Assembly (NCBI GenBank): GCA_903929535.1
Contig: CAIYVC010000078.1
Coordinates: 1-34,861 of the forward strand
DNA: 34,861 nt
From: an uncultured Caulobacteraceae bacterium
Lineage (GTDB): Bacteria > Pseudomonadota > Alphaproteobacteria > Caulobacterales > Caulobacteraceae
Reading direction: 5' to 3'
Part shown: positions 1 through 9,059 of the stretch, one piece after another
Position numbering within the stretch: position 1 is the stretch's first letter
Layout of the letters: each line of letters begins with the position of its first letter
Translations under genes and position numbers: made by a program
The notes under the pieces: generated by a model
The model's database searches: none
Told to the model about the DNA's origin: nothing
What the model saw: only the letters and a program-made list of their open reading frames with translations

Positions 1-906
<906 letters not shown>

Positions 907-907
907 C

Positions 908-1654
908 GTGGCCGGGGGTCGTCAGCTCGGCGCCGGCCTGCTGGCCGCTCTCGGGCTCCTGGCCGCATGCGCGAAGAAGCCCGAGACGCTACAGACCGCC
1001 GACCTGTCGATCTACATGCCCGCCGCCTTCAAGACGGCGTTCGGGGCGCAGGACACCGCCCCGCACGACGTGACCATCAAGGGCAAGCCGGTCACCATGC
1101 AGTTCAGCCCGCACCTGCTGGTAGACATTGGCGGCAACCGGGCGGCCCTGATCTCCACCGGCGCCTCCGCCGACTGCCAGGACTGCGGCGGGGCCATCGC
1201 CGTGCACTACATGCAGCGCGATAACGGCGAGTTCCGCGTGGTCGGCCAGTGGTTCGACCTTGCCCCCAGCGCCGGTTCGGGCGATCCGCCCACGGCCCAG
1301 ACGCGCACGGACCTGTTCGACCATACGGCCCTGCAGCTTGAGGCCGTCGACCGCATGCAGGGCTGCACCTTCTCGACCGCCAACGTCTACGAGCTGGAGC
1401 CGACGGGCCCGGCCCTGCGCGCCAAGGACATCGTCATGATGCGCGACAACATCGCCATGGGCGCCCTGCGCCGGGGCGTGCAGGTGGACGACTACGCCAA
1501 CGTCCTGCCGGAGAAGAAGGGCCGAAGCTTCCTGGTCCAGTACCACGGCACTCTGCCGGGCGACCTGCACTTCAGCCCAGGCCCGAACGGGGTCTGGACG
1601 AGCGTGGGCAACATCAAGTTACCCGACTGCTGGGGTCTTGCCCCCACGCCCTGA
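908..1654 (+). CDS. Predicted lipoprotein, unknown function
   Basis: I do not recognise the family of this 248-aa protein. The N-terminus is a lipoprotein signal: a short hydrophobic stretch ending in LLAACAKK, with the lipobox cysteine at residue 21, so it is probably anchored in the inner or outer membrane facing the periplasm. The rest looks like a soluble beta-rich domain. It has a C-x2-C pair (SADCQDCGG, around residues 95-98) and two more cysteines (MQGC around residue 152, and PDCW near the C-terminus), so disulfides are possible. The GTG start at 908 is chosen because it gives the complete signal peptide. It lies one base after the lepA stop, and an AG-rich stretch (GACGAGGACT) inside the end of lepA can serve as ribosome-binding site. 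htpX follows 18 bases downstream in the same direction. Confidence 0.75.
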   Translation: MAGGRQLGAGLLAALGLLAACAKKPETLQTADLSIYMPAAFKTAFGAQDTAPHDVTIKGKPVTMQFSPHLLVDIGGNRAALISTGASADCQDCGGAIAVHYMQRDNGEFRVVGQWFDLAPSAGSGDPPTAQTRTDLFDHTALQLEAVDRMQGCTFSTANVYELEPTGPALRAKDIVMMRDNIAMGALRRGVQVDDYANVLPEKKGRSFLVQYHGTLPGDLHFSPGPNGVWTSVGNIKLPDCWGLAPTP

Positions 1655-1672
1655 TCGCACCACGTCTAGCGC

Positions 1673-2620
1673 ATGAACCGAACCAAGACCTATGTCCTAC
1701 TCGCGGCCCTGACCGCTCTGTTCGTCGGCGTCGGCTACATGATCGGCGGACCGGCGGGGATGCTGATCGCCCTGGCCCTCGCGGCGGGCATGAACCTCTT
1801 CTCCTACTGGAACGCCGACAAGATCGTGCTCTCCATGTACGGGGCCCAGCCGGTGGACGAGACCGACCCCGATCCCTTGATCTCCAACTTCGTCCATGAC
1901 GTCTACGCTTTGGCCGACGGCGCAGGCCTGCCGCGCCCGCGCGTGCACATCGTCGACAGCGATCAGCCCAACGCCTTCGCCACGGGCCGCGACCCGGCCC
2001 ACGCCGCCGTCTGCGCCAACACCGGCCTGCTGCGCATGCTGACCCGGGCGGAGGTGCGCGGGGTGATGGGGCACGAGCTGGCCCATGTGAAGAACCGAGA
2101 CACCCTGACCATGACCCTGACCGCCACCCTGGCGGGCGCCATCTCGTCCCTGGCCAATATCGCCATGTTCGCCTCCATGTTCGGCGGGCGGCGCGACGAA
2201 GAGGACCGGGGCGGCCTGATCGGGACCCTGGCGGTGGCCTTGCTGGCTCCCTTCGCGGCAGCCCTGGTGCAGATGGGCGTGTCCCGCTCGCGGGAATACG
2301 AGGCGGACCGGGTCGGCGCCGAGCTGTCCGGCGATCCCCAGGCCCTGGCCTCGGCGTTGCGCAAGATCGAGAGCTATGCTCAGGGCGTGCCCAACATCGA
2401 GGCCGAGATGCACCCGGCTACCGCCCACCTGTTCATCATCAACCCGCTGTCCGGCGGACGCGTCACCGACGGCCTCTTCTCGACCCATCCCGCGACCGAG
2501 AACCGGATCGAGGCCCTGATGCGGATGCCCGAGCTAGGCTGGACCGCGCCGCCTTCGTTGGCGGCGGCAACCTCCGTGCCGACGACCGAAGCGCCGGTTC
2601 GCAAAGGCCCCTGGGGCTAG
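1673..2620 (+). CDS. htpX: HtpX, membrane M48 zinc metalloprotease
   Basis: HtpX is an inner-membrane zinc endopeptidase that degrades misfolded membrane proteins alongside FtsH. At 315 aa it is slightly longer than the ~290-aa E. coli protein. Two N-terminal membrane segments (about residues 7-25 and 28-46) are followed by the catalytic HExxH (HELAH, 134-138), two further hydrophobic segments (about 145-170 and 180-202) and the E-x3-D motif REYEAD (207-212), which supplies the third zinc ligand Glu208. The Pro/Ala/Thr-rich tail after about residue 290 is not part of the core. In E. coli htpX is induced by envelope stress. I see no obvious promoter in the 18-base gap, so it is probably read with the upstream genes. 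Its stop overlaps the stop of the convergent phosphatase gene through a CTAG. Confidence 0.96.
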   Translation: MNRTKTYVLLAALTALFVGVGYMIGGPAGMLIALALAAGMNLFSYWNADKIVLSMYGAQPVDETDPDPLISNFVHDVYALADGAGLPRPRVHIVDSDQPNAFATGRDPAHAAVCANTGLLRMLTRAEVRGVMGHELAHVKNRDTLTMTLTATLAGAISSLANIAMFASMFGGRRDEEDRGGLIGTLAVALLAPFAAALVQMGVSRSREYEADRVGAELSGDPQALASALRKIESYAQGVPNIEAEMHPATAHLFIINPLSGGRVTDGLFSTHPATENRIEALMRMPELGWTAPPSLAAATSVPTTEAPVRKGPWG

Positions 2621-3414
2621 GCGCCTTCCGACAGCACCCCGGCGTCGGCTCCGTGCGCCGTCGTGGGCAGCGCGTGCTGGGCCTTCGGCGCCGTGGTCAG
2701 GCGCTTGCCCGCGAGCCGTTCCCAAAGCAGCGCCGCGCTCCAGCAGGTCAGGGCCCAGGCGGCGCCGACGCACCAGCCGGCCAGCACGTCCGTCGGCCAG
2801 TGTACCCCGAGGTAGATGCGGCTGCAGCCCACAGTCACCGCCAGGATCACCGCCGCGCTCAGTGCATAGACGCGCACGCGCCGCCGCTGGGCGAAGTGGG
2901 CGATCATGGCGCCGAGGGTCAGGTAAACGGTGGCGCTGAGGGTGGCGTGCCCAGAGGGGAAGCTGGCGTTGATCGCGGGCGCCAAATGCAGCGCCAGAGG
3001 CGGCCGGTCGCGCTGGAACACGTCCTTGAGCAGACCGGTCATGACGATCCCGCCGACAGAGGCGGCCAGCAGCACCACGGCCTCCCGCGCACGGCGCAGC
3101 GAGGCGATCAGGCCGAACACCAGAAACACGATGATCGATAGGACGGTGATCGAGCCTAACGAAGTGACGTCGGTCGCCGCCGTGGTCAGCCACCAGGGGC
3201 CGATGGGCATGTCGGGATGTCCGGGCACGCGCAGGGCGTAGAGGATGGCGCTGTCCATAGCGTGGGTGTCGCCCTCCCCCACCTCTTCGGCGATGTTGCG
3301 GAACGACAGCAGCAGGCCCGCCAGGGCCAGCACCACCGCGATCGGCCCGATCTCACGCCGGGCCAGGGCGAACAGGCTGTGGGATCTGCGTTTGACGAAG
3401 GCCAGGCTCTGCAT
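2617..3414 (-). CDS. Membrane PAP2-family phosphatase
   Basis: This is an integral-membrane type 2 phosphatidic-acid-phosphatase-like enzyme, probably acting on a lipid phosphate or undecaprenyl pyrophosphate. The substrate cannot be told from the sequence. All three signature motifs are intact: K-x6-RP (KDVFQRDRP), PSGH (FPSGH) and SR-x5-H-x3-D ([12 protein letters not shown]), which provides the catalytic histidine and aspartate. About five to six hydrophobic segments are visible. The frame stays open upstream, with alternative starts at 3471 and beyond. I chose the ATG at 3414 because the preceding residues are Arg/Pro-rich and not conserved-looking. No good Shine-Dalgarno precedes any candidate, so the start is uncertain. 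The 265-aa product is convergent with htpX, sharing a CTAG for both stops, and divergent from the response regulator at 3692. Confidence 0.88.
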   Translation of the reverse strand: MQSLAFVKRRSHSLFALARREIGPIAVVLALAGLLLSFRNIAEEVGEGDTHAMDSAILYALRVPGHPDMPIGPWWLTTAATDVTSLGSITVLSIIVFLVFGLIASLRRAREAVVLLAASVGGIVMTGLLKDVFQRDRPPLALHLAPAINASFPSGHATLSATVYLTLGAMIAHFAQRRRVRVYALSAAVILAVTVGCSRIYLGVHWPTDVLAGWCVGAAWALTCWSAALLWERLAGKRLTTAPKAQHALPTTAHGADAGVLSEGA

Positions 3415-3507
3415 TCTGACAAAGGGCCCGAGGATGGGGGCGGGTTCCCTTTTGCGGCGTCTTGCAGTCATTCGCGCAGCCAATGGTTGTGGTGGCGCGC
3501 CGGTAGG

Positions 3508-3522
3508 CCTAAACGCTTTAGG
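3508..3522. promoter_or_regulatory. Inverted repeat CCTAAA-CGC-TTTAGG
   Basis: This is a perfect 6-bp inverted repeat with a 3-bp centre. It lies in the 277-base region between the divergent PAP2 phosphatase (start 3414) and the FATGUY regulator (start 3692), about 94 bases upstream of the phosphatase start. The size suits a dimeric regulator, but no factor can be named. Confidence 0.4.
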
Positions 3523-3575
3523 AAATACACCTGACACGCGAATAACCGCGTGGAAGAAACAACAATCTAGCCGCG

Positions 3576-3600
3576 GCAACCTTCGGGCGATCCGCGCGTT
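3576..3600 (+). promoter_or_regulatory. Possible EcfG (sigma-T)-type promoter for the FATGUY regulator
   Basis: GCAAC (3576-3580) is followed by exactly 16 bases and then CGTT (3597-3600). The alphaproteobacterial general-stress sigma factor EcfG/SigT recognises GGAAC-N16/17-CGTT, so this differs at one -35 position. FATGUY response regulators in Caulobacter and Sphingomonas work in that stress pathway, which makes the match more plausible. The mismatch is at a well-conserved base, so confidence is modest. Confidence 0.35.
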
Positions 3601-3609
3601 TGAGCAGTT

Positions 3610-3627
3610 AAGTCGGAAACCCGACTT
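3610..3627 (+). other. Tight hairpin in presumed leader of the response regulator gene
   Basis: AAGTCGG-AAAC-CCGACTT forms a perfect 7-bp stem with a 4-base loop. It lies 65 bases before the ATG of the response regulator and downstream of the possible EcfG promoter. There is no T-run, so a terminator is unlikely. It could stabilise the mRNA or bind a protein. Confidence 0.45.
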
Positions 3628-3691
3628 GGGGATCAGGGATGGCGTCCGTGCTGCAACCTACAAATCGCCGCCTGCGCGCGCGAAAGCCGTC

Positions 3692-4057
3692 ATGATCAGC
3701 AAATCGGGCGAACCCTGCCGCATCCTACTGGTGGAGGACGAAGCCCTCATCGCTCTAATGCTTGAGGACATGCTGGAAAGCATGGACTGCGCCGTCACCG
3801 CCCTGGCGCCCCGCGTGGCTCTGGGCATTAGCCTGGCGGAAACCGGCGACTTCGACCTGGCCCTGCTGGACGTCAACGTGGCGGGCGAGAACGTCGAGCC
3901 GGTAGCCGATATCCTGGCCGGACGCGGTATTCCCTTCATCTTCGCCACGGGCTACGGCGAAGCCGGCGTGCCGCTGAAGCACCGCGAACGGCCGGTGGTG
4001 GCCAAGCCGTTCCGCTCAGAGCAGCTGGAAAGCGCCATCAAGAAGGCGCTTCCCTAG
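3692..4057 (+). CDS. FATGUY-family single-domain response regulator
   Basis: This 121-aa protein is a receiver domain with no output domain. Key residues are present: acidic pair Glu15-Asp16 (LLVEDE), phospho-acceptor Asp60 (LALLDVNV), Thr86 and Lys105 (VVAKPF). The segment PFIFATGYGE (81-90) is the PFxFATGY signature of the FATGUY family, which includes Caulobacter MrrA, Sphingomonas SdrG and Sinorhizobium Sma0114. These proteins take phosphate from HWE or HisKA2 kinases and feed or tune the PhyR-NepR-EcfG general stress response; a role here is inference from the family. The frame is open well upstream (to 3245), but that part overlaps the divergent phosphatase gene and is not receiver-like, so the ATG at 3692 is chosen. 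No kinase is adjacent. The gene is convergent with the efflux operon, with 9 bases between the stops. Confidence 0.93.
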   Translation: MISKSGEPCRILLVEDEALIALMLEDMLESMDCAVTALAPRVALGISLAETGDFDLALLDVNVAGENVEPVADILAGRGIPFIFATGYGEAGVPLKHRERPVVAKPFRSEQLESAIKKALP

Positions 4058-4066
4058 ACTCGAGCC

Positions 4067-5617
4067 CTAGTGGGCGTTGGCCGCTGCGGCCGGCGGGGGT
4101 CCCTTCGGCTTGGGAATGATCCAGATCGCCGCCACCGACACCGTCATCAGGGTCGAGATGGCCAGGAAGACATGGTTGGTCGCCACCATCACCGCCTGGC
4201 TCTGCACCGTGTTCTCAAGCACGGTCAGGGCCTGCAGGTTCGACATTCCCGCGCTGGTCATCTGACCCACCACGCCATTGGCGTTGTGCAGGTTGTCGAC
4301 CATGGCGGTGCGGCTGGCCGTGGTCGAGTTGGACCAGGCCGTGGTGGTCAGCGAGGTGGCGAAGGCCCCCGCCGTGGTCCGCACGAAGTTCAGCAGGCCA
4401 GCTCCTGACGCCAGCTCGCGCGGCTCCAGCGTAGCCATCGCCAGGGTCATCAGCGGAATGAAGAAGAACGGCATGGCCAGGCCCTGGGCCAGCTGCGGCA
4501 GGATCAGCTGATGGAAGGACAACCCCTGCTGCAGGTTGGAGCGCCAGAACATCACCATGGCCATCCAAAGGATGCCGAAGGTCACCAGCCGGCGCGGATC
4601 GATCTTGGTCACCATCCCCGCCACGATAGGCGCGGCGATTACCGCGAGGGCGCCGTTGAAGCCGGTGACATAGCCCGCCCAGGTGGCCGTGTAGCCCTGG
4701 TTGGTCTGCAGCCACAGCGGGATCAGCACGATCGACGAGAACATGCCGGCGAAGGCCAGAGTCATGGCGAAACAGGCGGCGGAGAAGCCTCGATGCCGGA
4801 AGACCCTAAGGTCCACGATCGGGTTTTCCTGCGTCAGCTCCCAGATCAGGAACGACAGGAAGCCGACCACCGCGATCACCGCCAGCCCGACGATCATCGG
4901 CGAGTTGAACCAGTCCAGCTCCTCGCCCTTGTCGAGCATGATCTGCATGGCGCCGACCCAGGTGATCAGCATGCCCAGGCCGATGAAATCGACCGGCAGA
5001 CGCTGGGTCAGATCCTTACGCGGCAGGGTGCGAAGGGCGATGAACACCAGCAGAACCGACACCGGCACGTTGATGAAGAACACCCAGGACCAGCCCATGG
5101 CGTCGGAGATCGAGCCGCCCAGCACGGGGCCCATGATGGGCGCAACCAGCGTGGTCATGGCCCATAGCCCCATGGTCTGGGCTCGAAATTTGACGGGTAC
5201 GAGACGCTGCAGCAGGGTCTGGGACAGGGGCATCATCGGGCCGCCGGACAGGCCCTGCATGATGCGGAACACCACCAGAGAGCCCAGCGACGGCGCCAGG
5301 CCGCACAGCAGCGAGCACAGGCCGAACATGCCGATGGCGATGGTGAAGACGCGCACCGCGCCGAAGCGGCTGGCGAGCCAGCCGGTCAGGGGCACGGTGA
5401 TGGCCTCGGCCACCGCGTAGGAGGTGATCACCCAGGTGCCTTCCTGGGGCGACACGGCCAGACCGCCGGCGATGTTTGGCACCGAAACGTTGGCGATGGT
5501 CATGTCGAGCACGACCATGAAGTTGGCGAAGGCCAGGGTGGCCACCGCCAGCACCATGGGCAGGCCGGTCATCTCGATATTGCCGTCCGCGGCTGCGGCG
5601 GGGGCGGGGCGGGCCAT
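4067..5617 (-). CDS. emrB: EmrB/QacA-type (DHA2) MFS drug efflux transporter
   Basis: This is a 516-aa inner-membrane proton-driven multidrug exporter of the 14-TM DHA2 family. The start at 5617 has an excellent Shine-Dalgarno (AGGAGG, 6-base spacing). The first helix contains the family block VVLDMTIANVSVPNIAGGL, followed by the MFS motif-A-like loop GWLASRFGAVRVF and motif-C-like GPVLGG in TM5. It ends in a proline/alanine-rich cytoplasmic tail. The gene is third in the operon nodT-type OMP / emrA / emrB, 26 bases after the adaptor gene. Together the three products would form a tripartite pump from cytoplasm to outside. Substrates cannot be inferred. Expression is probably controlled by the TetR-family gene at 8436 through the 8345-8363 palindrome. 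Confidence 0.94.
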   Translation of the reverse strand: MARPAPAAAADGNIEMTGLPMVLAVATLAFANFMVVLDMTIANVSVPNIAGGLAVSPQEGTWVITSYAVAEAITVPLTGWLASRFGAVRVFTIAIGMFGLCSLLCGLAPSLGSLVVFRIMQGLSGGPMMPLSQTLLQRLVPVKFRAQTMGLWAMTTLVAPIMGPVLGGSISDAMGWSWVFFINVPVSVLLVFIALRTLPRKDLTQRLPVDFIGLGMLITWVGAMQIMLDKGEELDWFNSPMIVGLAVIAVVGFLSFLIWELTQENPIVDLRVFRHRGFSAACFAMTLAFAGMFSSIVLIPLWLQTNQGYTATWAGYVTGFNGALAVIAAPIVAGMVTKIDPRRLVTFGILWMAMVMFWRSNLQQGLSFHQLILPQLAQGLAMPFFFIPLMTLAMATLEPRELASGAGLLNFVRTTAGAFATSLTTTAWSNSTTASRTAMVDNLHNANGVVGQMTSAGMSNLQALTVLENTVQSQAVMVATNHVFLAISTLMTVSVAAIWIIPKPKGPPPAAAANAH

Positions 5618-5643
5618 GACGGCCTCCTGTTACGCGTGCTGAC

Positions 5644-6834
5644 TTAGTGGGCGAACGCCTGGCCGGGGTGCGAGGTGTCGATCTTGGCCTTCATCGACAG
5701 ACCGACGCGCAGCGGATGGGCGGCCAGTTCCTGAGGGTCCAGCTGGACCCGCACGGGCAGACGCTGCACCACCTTGATCCAGTTGCCCGTGGCGTTCTGG
5801 GCGGGGATCAGGGCGAAGGCAGAGCCGGTGCCGCCGGACAGGCCGACGACCTTGCCGTGGAACTTGGCGCTGCCGCCGTAGAGGTCGGATTCCATCTCAA
5901 CCGGCTGGCCGATGCCGACCTTCTTGAGCTGGCCTTCCTTGAAGTTGGCGTCGACGTAGACCTGACCCGTAGGGACGATGGTCATCAGCGGCGTACCCGT
6001 TTGGACGCGCTGGCCGACCTGCACCTGACGGCGCGTGACCACGCCGTCGACCGGGGCGCGCAGCGTGGTGCGTTCCAGGTCGAGCTTGGCGGTGTTCAGC
6101 GCGGCGCGCGCAGCGGCGACCTGGGGATTGTCGTTGACCGAACCTTGGGTCATCACCGCCTGGGCGGCCAGTTGGCCCTGAGCGGCCTTCTGCGTGGCCA
6201 CGGCCTGGGCGGCGGAGGCTTCGGCGCCCGCCAGTTGGGCGTTGGCGTTGGCCAGAGCGGTCTTGGTGGTGCTGAGTTCCTCGCCGGAGACGGCGCCGGA
6301 GGCCGACAGAGCCTGGCGGCGGTCGTAGTCGAGCTTGGCCTTGGCCACTTCGGCGCGGGCGGCTTCGACCTGAGCCTTGGCGCGGCCGATATCGGCGCCG
6401 CGGGCCCCGACCTGGGCGGTCAGGGCGTCCTGAGTGGCCAGATCGCCGCGGATGGTGCGGATGGCGCGCTGGTAGTCGGCGTCGGCGCGGGCGACCGCCA
6501 GGTTGGCGTCGGCCGGATCGATCTCCACCAGCACGTCGCCGGCCTTGACCGACTGGGTGTCGGCCACACGCACGGCCTTGACCGCGCCGGAGACCAGCGG
6601 GGTCACCTGGGCCAGGTCGGCGCCGACATAGGCGTCTTCGGTGGTCACGTAGTGCGAGGCCACCAGGAAGTAGTAGAGGCCGTAGAGGATGCCCACGGCG
6701 ACCACCCCCATGCCCAGCATGCCGAACAGACGCTTGCGCGCCTCGGCCTTGCGCGGATCAGCGGGCGGCGGGCCGGCGGGAGCGGCGGCGGGCTTAGCGG
6801 CGGCGCTGGGCGCCCCGGCTTGATCATCAGCCAT
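5644..6834 (-). CDS. emrA: EmrA/HlyD-type periplasmic adaptor of the efflux pump
   Basis: This 396-aa membrane fusion protein bridges the MFS pump and the outer-membrane channel. It has a Pro/Ala-rich cytoplasmic N-terminus, one membrane anchor (about residues 37-58), and a lipoyl-like half with the block VTTEDAYVGADLAQVTPLVSG. A long alanine-rich coiled-coil hairpin follows (about 100-225), then the second lipoyl half (LRAPVDGVVTRRQVQVGQRV) and a beta-barrel domain containing VDANFKEGQL. The ATG at 6834 has an AAGGGA ribosome-binding site 7 bases upstream. It overlaps the end of the upstream OMP gene by 8 bases (ATGGCTGA), so translation of the two is probably coupled. Confidence 0.95.
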   Translation of the reverse strand: MADDQAGAPSAAAKPAAAPAGPPPADPRKAEARKRLFGMLGMGVVAVGILYGLYYFLVASHYVTTEDAYVGADLAQVTPLVSGAVKAVRVADTQSVKAGDVLVEIDPADANLAVARADADYQRAIRTIRGDLATQDALTAQVGARGADIGRAKAQVEAARAEVAKAKLDYDRRQALSASGAVSGEELSTTKTALANANAQLAGAEASAAQAVATQKAAQGQLAAQAVMTQGSVNDNPQVAAARAALNTAKLDLERTTLRAPVDGVVTRRQVQVGQRVQTGTPLMTIVPTGQVYVDANFKEGQLKKVGIGQPVEMESDLYGGSAKFHGKVVGLSGGTGSAFALIPAQNATGNWIKVVQRLPVRVQLDPQELAAHPLRVGLSMKAKIDTSHPGQAFAH

Positions 6835-8320
6835 GGGAAGGTCCCTTTACGTCAGAAGCAGTGATGGTTGTGTCGGTGAAACCGCCGCCCAGCGCGCGCA
6901 CCAGGGCGACGTTGGCGACGAGTGTTTGAACCTGCAGATCGGCCAGGGCGCGGCGCTGGGCCACCAGGGTGGACTCAGCCGTCAGCACAATCAGATACGG
7001 CGACAGGCCGCCCTTGTAGCGCAGCGTGGCGAGGCTATAGGCCTTCTCGCTGTCGGCGGAGGCCTTGGTGGCGTAGCCGAGTTGCTCGGCGATGGCCTTG
7101 CGCATCGACACAGCGTCGGCGACGTCCCTAAGAGCCTGGACAACGGTCTTGTCGTAGTTGGCGACCGCTTCCTCGTATTCGGCGTTGGCCCCGAAATAGG
7201 CGCCCTTGAGCCGCCCGCCGACGAAGATCGGCAGACTGACCGCAGGGCCGAACTGGGCCAGCACGATGTTGTGGGTGAAGATCTGGTCGGGCGTCAGCGA
7301 CAGGTCGAGGATCGAGCCGGTCAGGCTGACATTAGGATAGAAGTCGGCGCGCGCCACCTTGACCTTGGCGGCGGCGGCCTCGACCCGGGCCCGGGCAGCG
7401 GCCACGTCGGGCCGGCGGCCGATCAAATCGATGGTCATGTTGGACGGCAGGCCGAACGGCAGGCTGAGGGCGGCGGGATCGATCTTGACGTCCAGACCCC
7501 GGTCGGGACCCGCGCCCACCAGCGCGGCGAGCTGATGGCGGGCCTGATCGATACGCTCGTCGAGCGCCGCGACATCGCCCTGGCTGACGTTGCGCTCGGC
7601 GCTGGACTGGGCCAGCTGACCCTGGTTCTCCAGGCCGTTCTTCAGCCGGTCGGACACCAGTTGCAGGCTGTCGCCGCGCACACGCACCGCCTCGACTGCG
7701 GCGGCACGGTCCGCGCTCAGACGCAGCAGGTCGGCATAGGCCGCGGCCACACCGGTGGAAATCTGCAGGCGGGCTGACGCCAGCTCAAACCGGGCGGCCT
7801 GGGTCTGGGACGTGGCCGAGGCTACCGCCGCGTGGTTCTTGCCGAAGAAGTCGACCTGATAATCGATGTTGGCGCCCAGCTGGGTGAAGGGCTGCCAATC
7901 CTTGGGCAGGAAGTCCTTGGCCGAGGTCGGGATGCCCGGCACGTTCAGCTGAACCGCCGTGGCCTTCACATTGCCGCTGGTGTTGATCGACGGCAGCAGA
8001 GCCGCGCCAGCCTGTTGGCCGCGGGCTTCGGCCTGACGCACGCGCGCCTGAGCCACTCTCAAATCGGGCGAGCCCTTCAGGGCTTCCTCGATCAGCGTGG
8101 TCAGCTGCGGGTCGTTGTAGGCGGTCCACCAATCCGGCGTCGGCCAGGCGGTGGTCGTGGGCGCGCCCAGCGAACGCTGAGCGGCGTAATCGGTCGCGGG
8201 TTTGATCGAAGCGGTGGGACCCAGATCCGGCGCGCAGGCCGACAGCAGGGCCAGGCCGCTGACCGATCCGGCGATCAGGGCCGCGCGCGCGGCCCGCCTG
8301 GACGGACGGAAGAAGGACAT
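6827..8320 (-). CDS. NodT/OprM-type outer-membrane efflux lipoprotein
   Basis: This 497-aa protein is a TolC-like channel of the RND/MFS outer-membrane factor lipoprotein family. A signal peptide with a lipobox (LALLSAC, around residue 28) begins MSFFRPSRRAARA. The mature part has the two tandem outer-efflux-protein repeats: one begins near PDWWTAYNDPQLTTLI with SPDLRVAQARVRQAEAR, the second near GRRPDVAAARARVEAAAA. The frame is open upstream to 8494, but that extension runs through the operator palindrome and has no signal-peptide features, so the ATG at 8320 is chosen. It is the first gene of the efflux operon. The divergent tetR starts at 8436, and the palindrome between them is well placed to control both directions. 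Confidence 0.94.
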   Translation of the reverse strand: MSFFRPSRRAARAALIAGSVSGLALLSACAPDLGPTASIKPATDYAAQRSLGAPTTTAWPTPDWWTAYNDPQLTTLIEEALKGSPDLRVAQARVRQAEARGQQAGAALLPSINTSGNVKATAVQLNVPGIPTSAKDFLPKDWQPFTQLGANIDYQVDFFGKNHAAVASATSQTQAARFELASARLQISTGVAAAYADLLRLSADRAAAVEAVRVRGDSLQLVSDRLKNGLENQGQLAQSSAERNVSQGDVAALDERIDQARHQLAALVGAGPDRGLDVKIDPAALSLPFGLPSNMTIDLIGRRPDVAAARARVEAAAAKVKVARADFYPNVSLTGSILDLSLTPDQIFTHNIVLAQFGPAVSLPIFVGGRLKGAYFGANAEYEEAVANYDKTVVQALRDVADAVSMRKAIAEQLGYATKASADSEKAYSLATLRYKGGLSPYLIVLTAESTLVAQRRALADLQVQTLVANVALVRALGGGFTDTTITASDVKGPSHG

Positions 8321-8344
8321 GACGACACCGGATAAATTTGTTAT

Positions 8345-8363
8345 TGACCGTACGGTACGGTCA
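8345..8363. promoter_or_regulatory. Probable TetR operator in the nodT/tetR intergenic region
   Basis: TGACCGTAC-G-GTACGGTCA is a perfect inverted repeat with 9-bp arms and one central base. It sits between the efflux operon start (8320) and the TetR start (8436). Its length and symmetry suit a TetR dimer or pair of dimers. On the plus strand TTGACC (8344-8349), a good -35 element, overlaps the left arm, and TTATGC (8365-8370) could be a -10 at a short 15-base spacing. Binding here could therefore repress the regulator's own promoter as well as the operon. Confidence 0.75.
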
Positions 8364-8435
8364 GTTATGCGTTCATTGCGCTGCAGCAGGCACGATGTCA
8401 AGCGCAAGACGGCCCCCGCCCCAGATGGTTCGCGA

Positions 8436-9059
8436 ATGAATGTAGTGATCCCCAAAGCCCAGCGCGACGACAGGCGGGACATTATTTTGTCCATCGCCCG
8501 TCAGGTCTTCATGGAGGAAGGCTACGCGGCCGCTTCCATGTCGACGATCGCCGCTCGCCTTGGGGGCTCAAAGGGTACGCTTTACAATTACTTCCGTTCG
8601 AAGGCCGAGCTGTTCGTGGCCGTCATCCAGAACCAGTGCGAACTGTCTCACGCCGAACTTTTCGAGATTCCGGATTCGGATTTGCGCACCTATCTGACCC
8701 AGCTGGCGGGTCGGGTGGCGCGGCTGTTGCTGTCCGACGAAATCATCGCCATGCATCGGATCGTGGTCGCCGAGGCCACTCGCTTCCCCGAGATCGGCGA
8801 GGCCCTTTACGAAGCCGGCCCAAAACGGGGCAAGCAGCGGATGATGGCCTATCTGCAACAAGCCATCGACGATGGCCGCCTGAAACCCTGCGACCCCGGC
8901 CGCGCCGCCGACCAGGCCATGGAGCTGATCCTGGCCGGTCTCTATCGCCGACGCCTGTGGAATGTGGGTCCGCCGCCCACTGAGGAAGATATCGACGCCA
9001 ACGTGACCGCGGCCATGGATGTTTTCATGACGGTCTATGGGGTCGAAACCCCCGCCTAG
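8436..9059 (+). CDS. TetR/AcrR-family repressor of the efflux operon
   Basis: This is a 207-aa TetR-family regulator. The N-terminal helix-turn-helix is clear (VFMEEGYAAASMSTIAARLG, then GSKGTLYNYFRSKAELF). The C-terminal part is a ligand-binding helical domain with the AcrR-like segment MHRIVVAEATRFPEIGEALY. It lies divergently next to the efflux operon, the usual place for a local repressor, and the 8345-8363 palindrome is its likely operator. An in-frame ATG at 8367 and an open frame back to 8202 exist. They would place the coding region over the promoter and operator, so I prefer the ATG at 8436, although no strong Shine-Dalgarno is evident. Its stop shares a CTAG with the convergent selO stop. 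Confidence 0.92.
   Translation: MNVVIPKAQRDDRRDIILSIARQVFMEEGYAAASMSTIAARLGGSKGTLYNYFRSKAELFVAVIQNQCELSHAELFEIPDSDLRTYLTQLAGRVARLLLSDEIIAMHRIVVAEATRFPEIGEALYEAGPKRGKQRMMAYLQQAIDDGRLKPCDPGRAADQAMELILAGLYRRRLWNVGPPPTEEDIDANVTAAMDVFMTVYGVETPA

Noticed and set aside
3245-3691. Upstream extension of the FATGUY regulator as a longer protein with an N-terminal domain
   Set aside because: The extension overlaps the divergent phosphatase gene, contains no recognisable domain, and crosses promoter-like elements; single-domain members of the family start at the position chosen.
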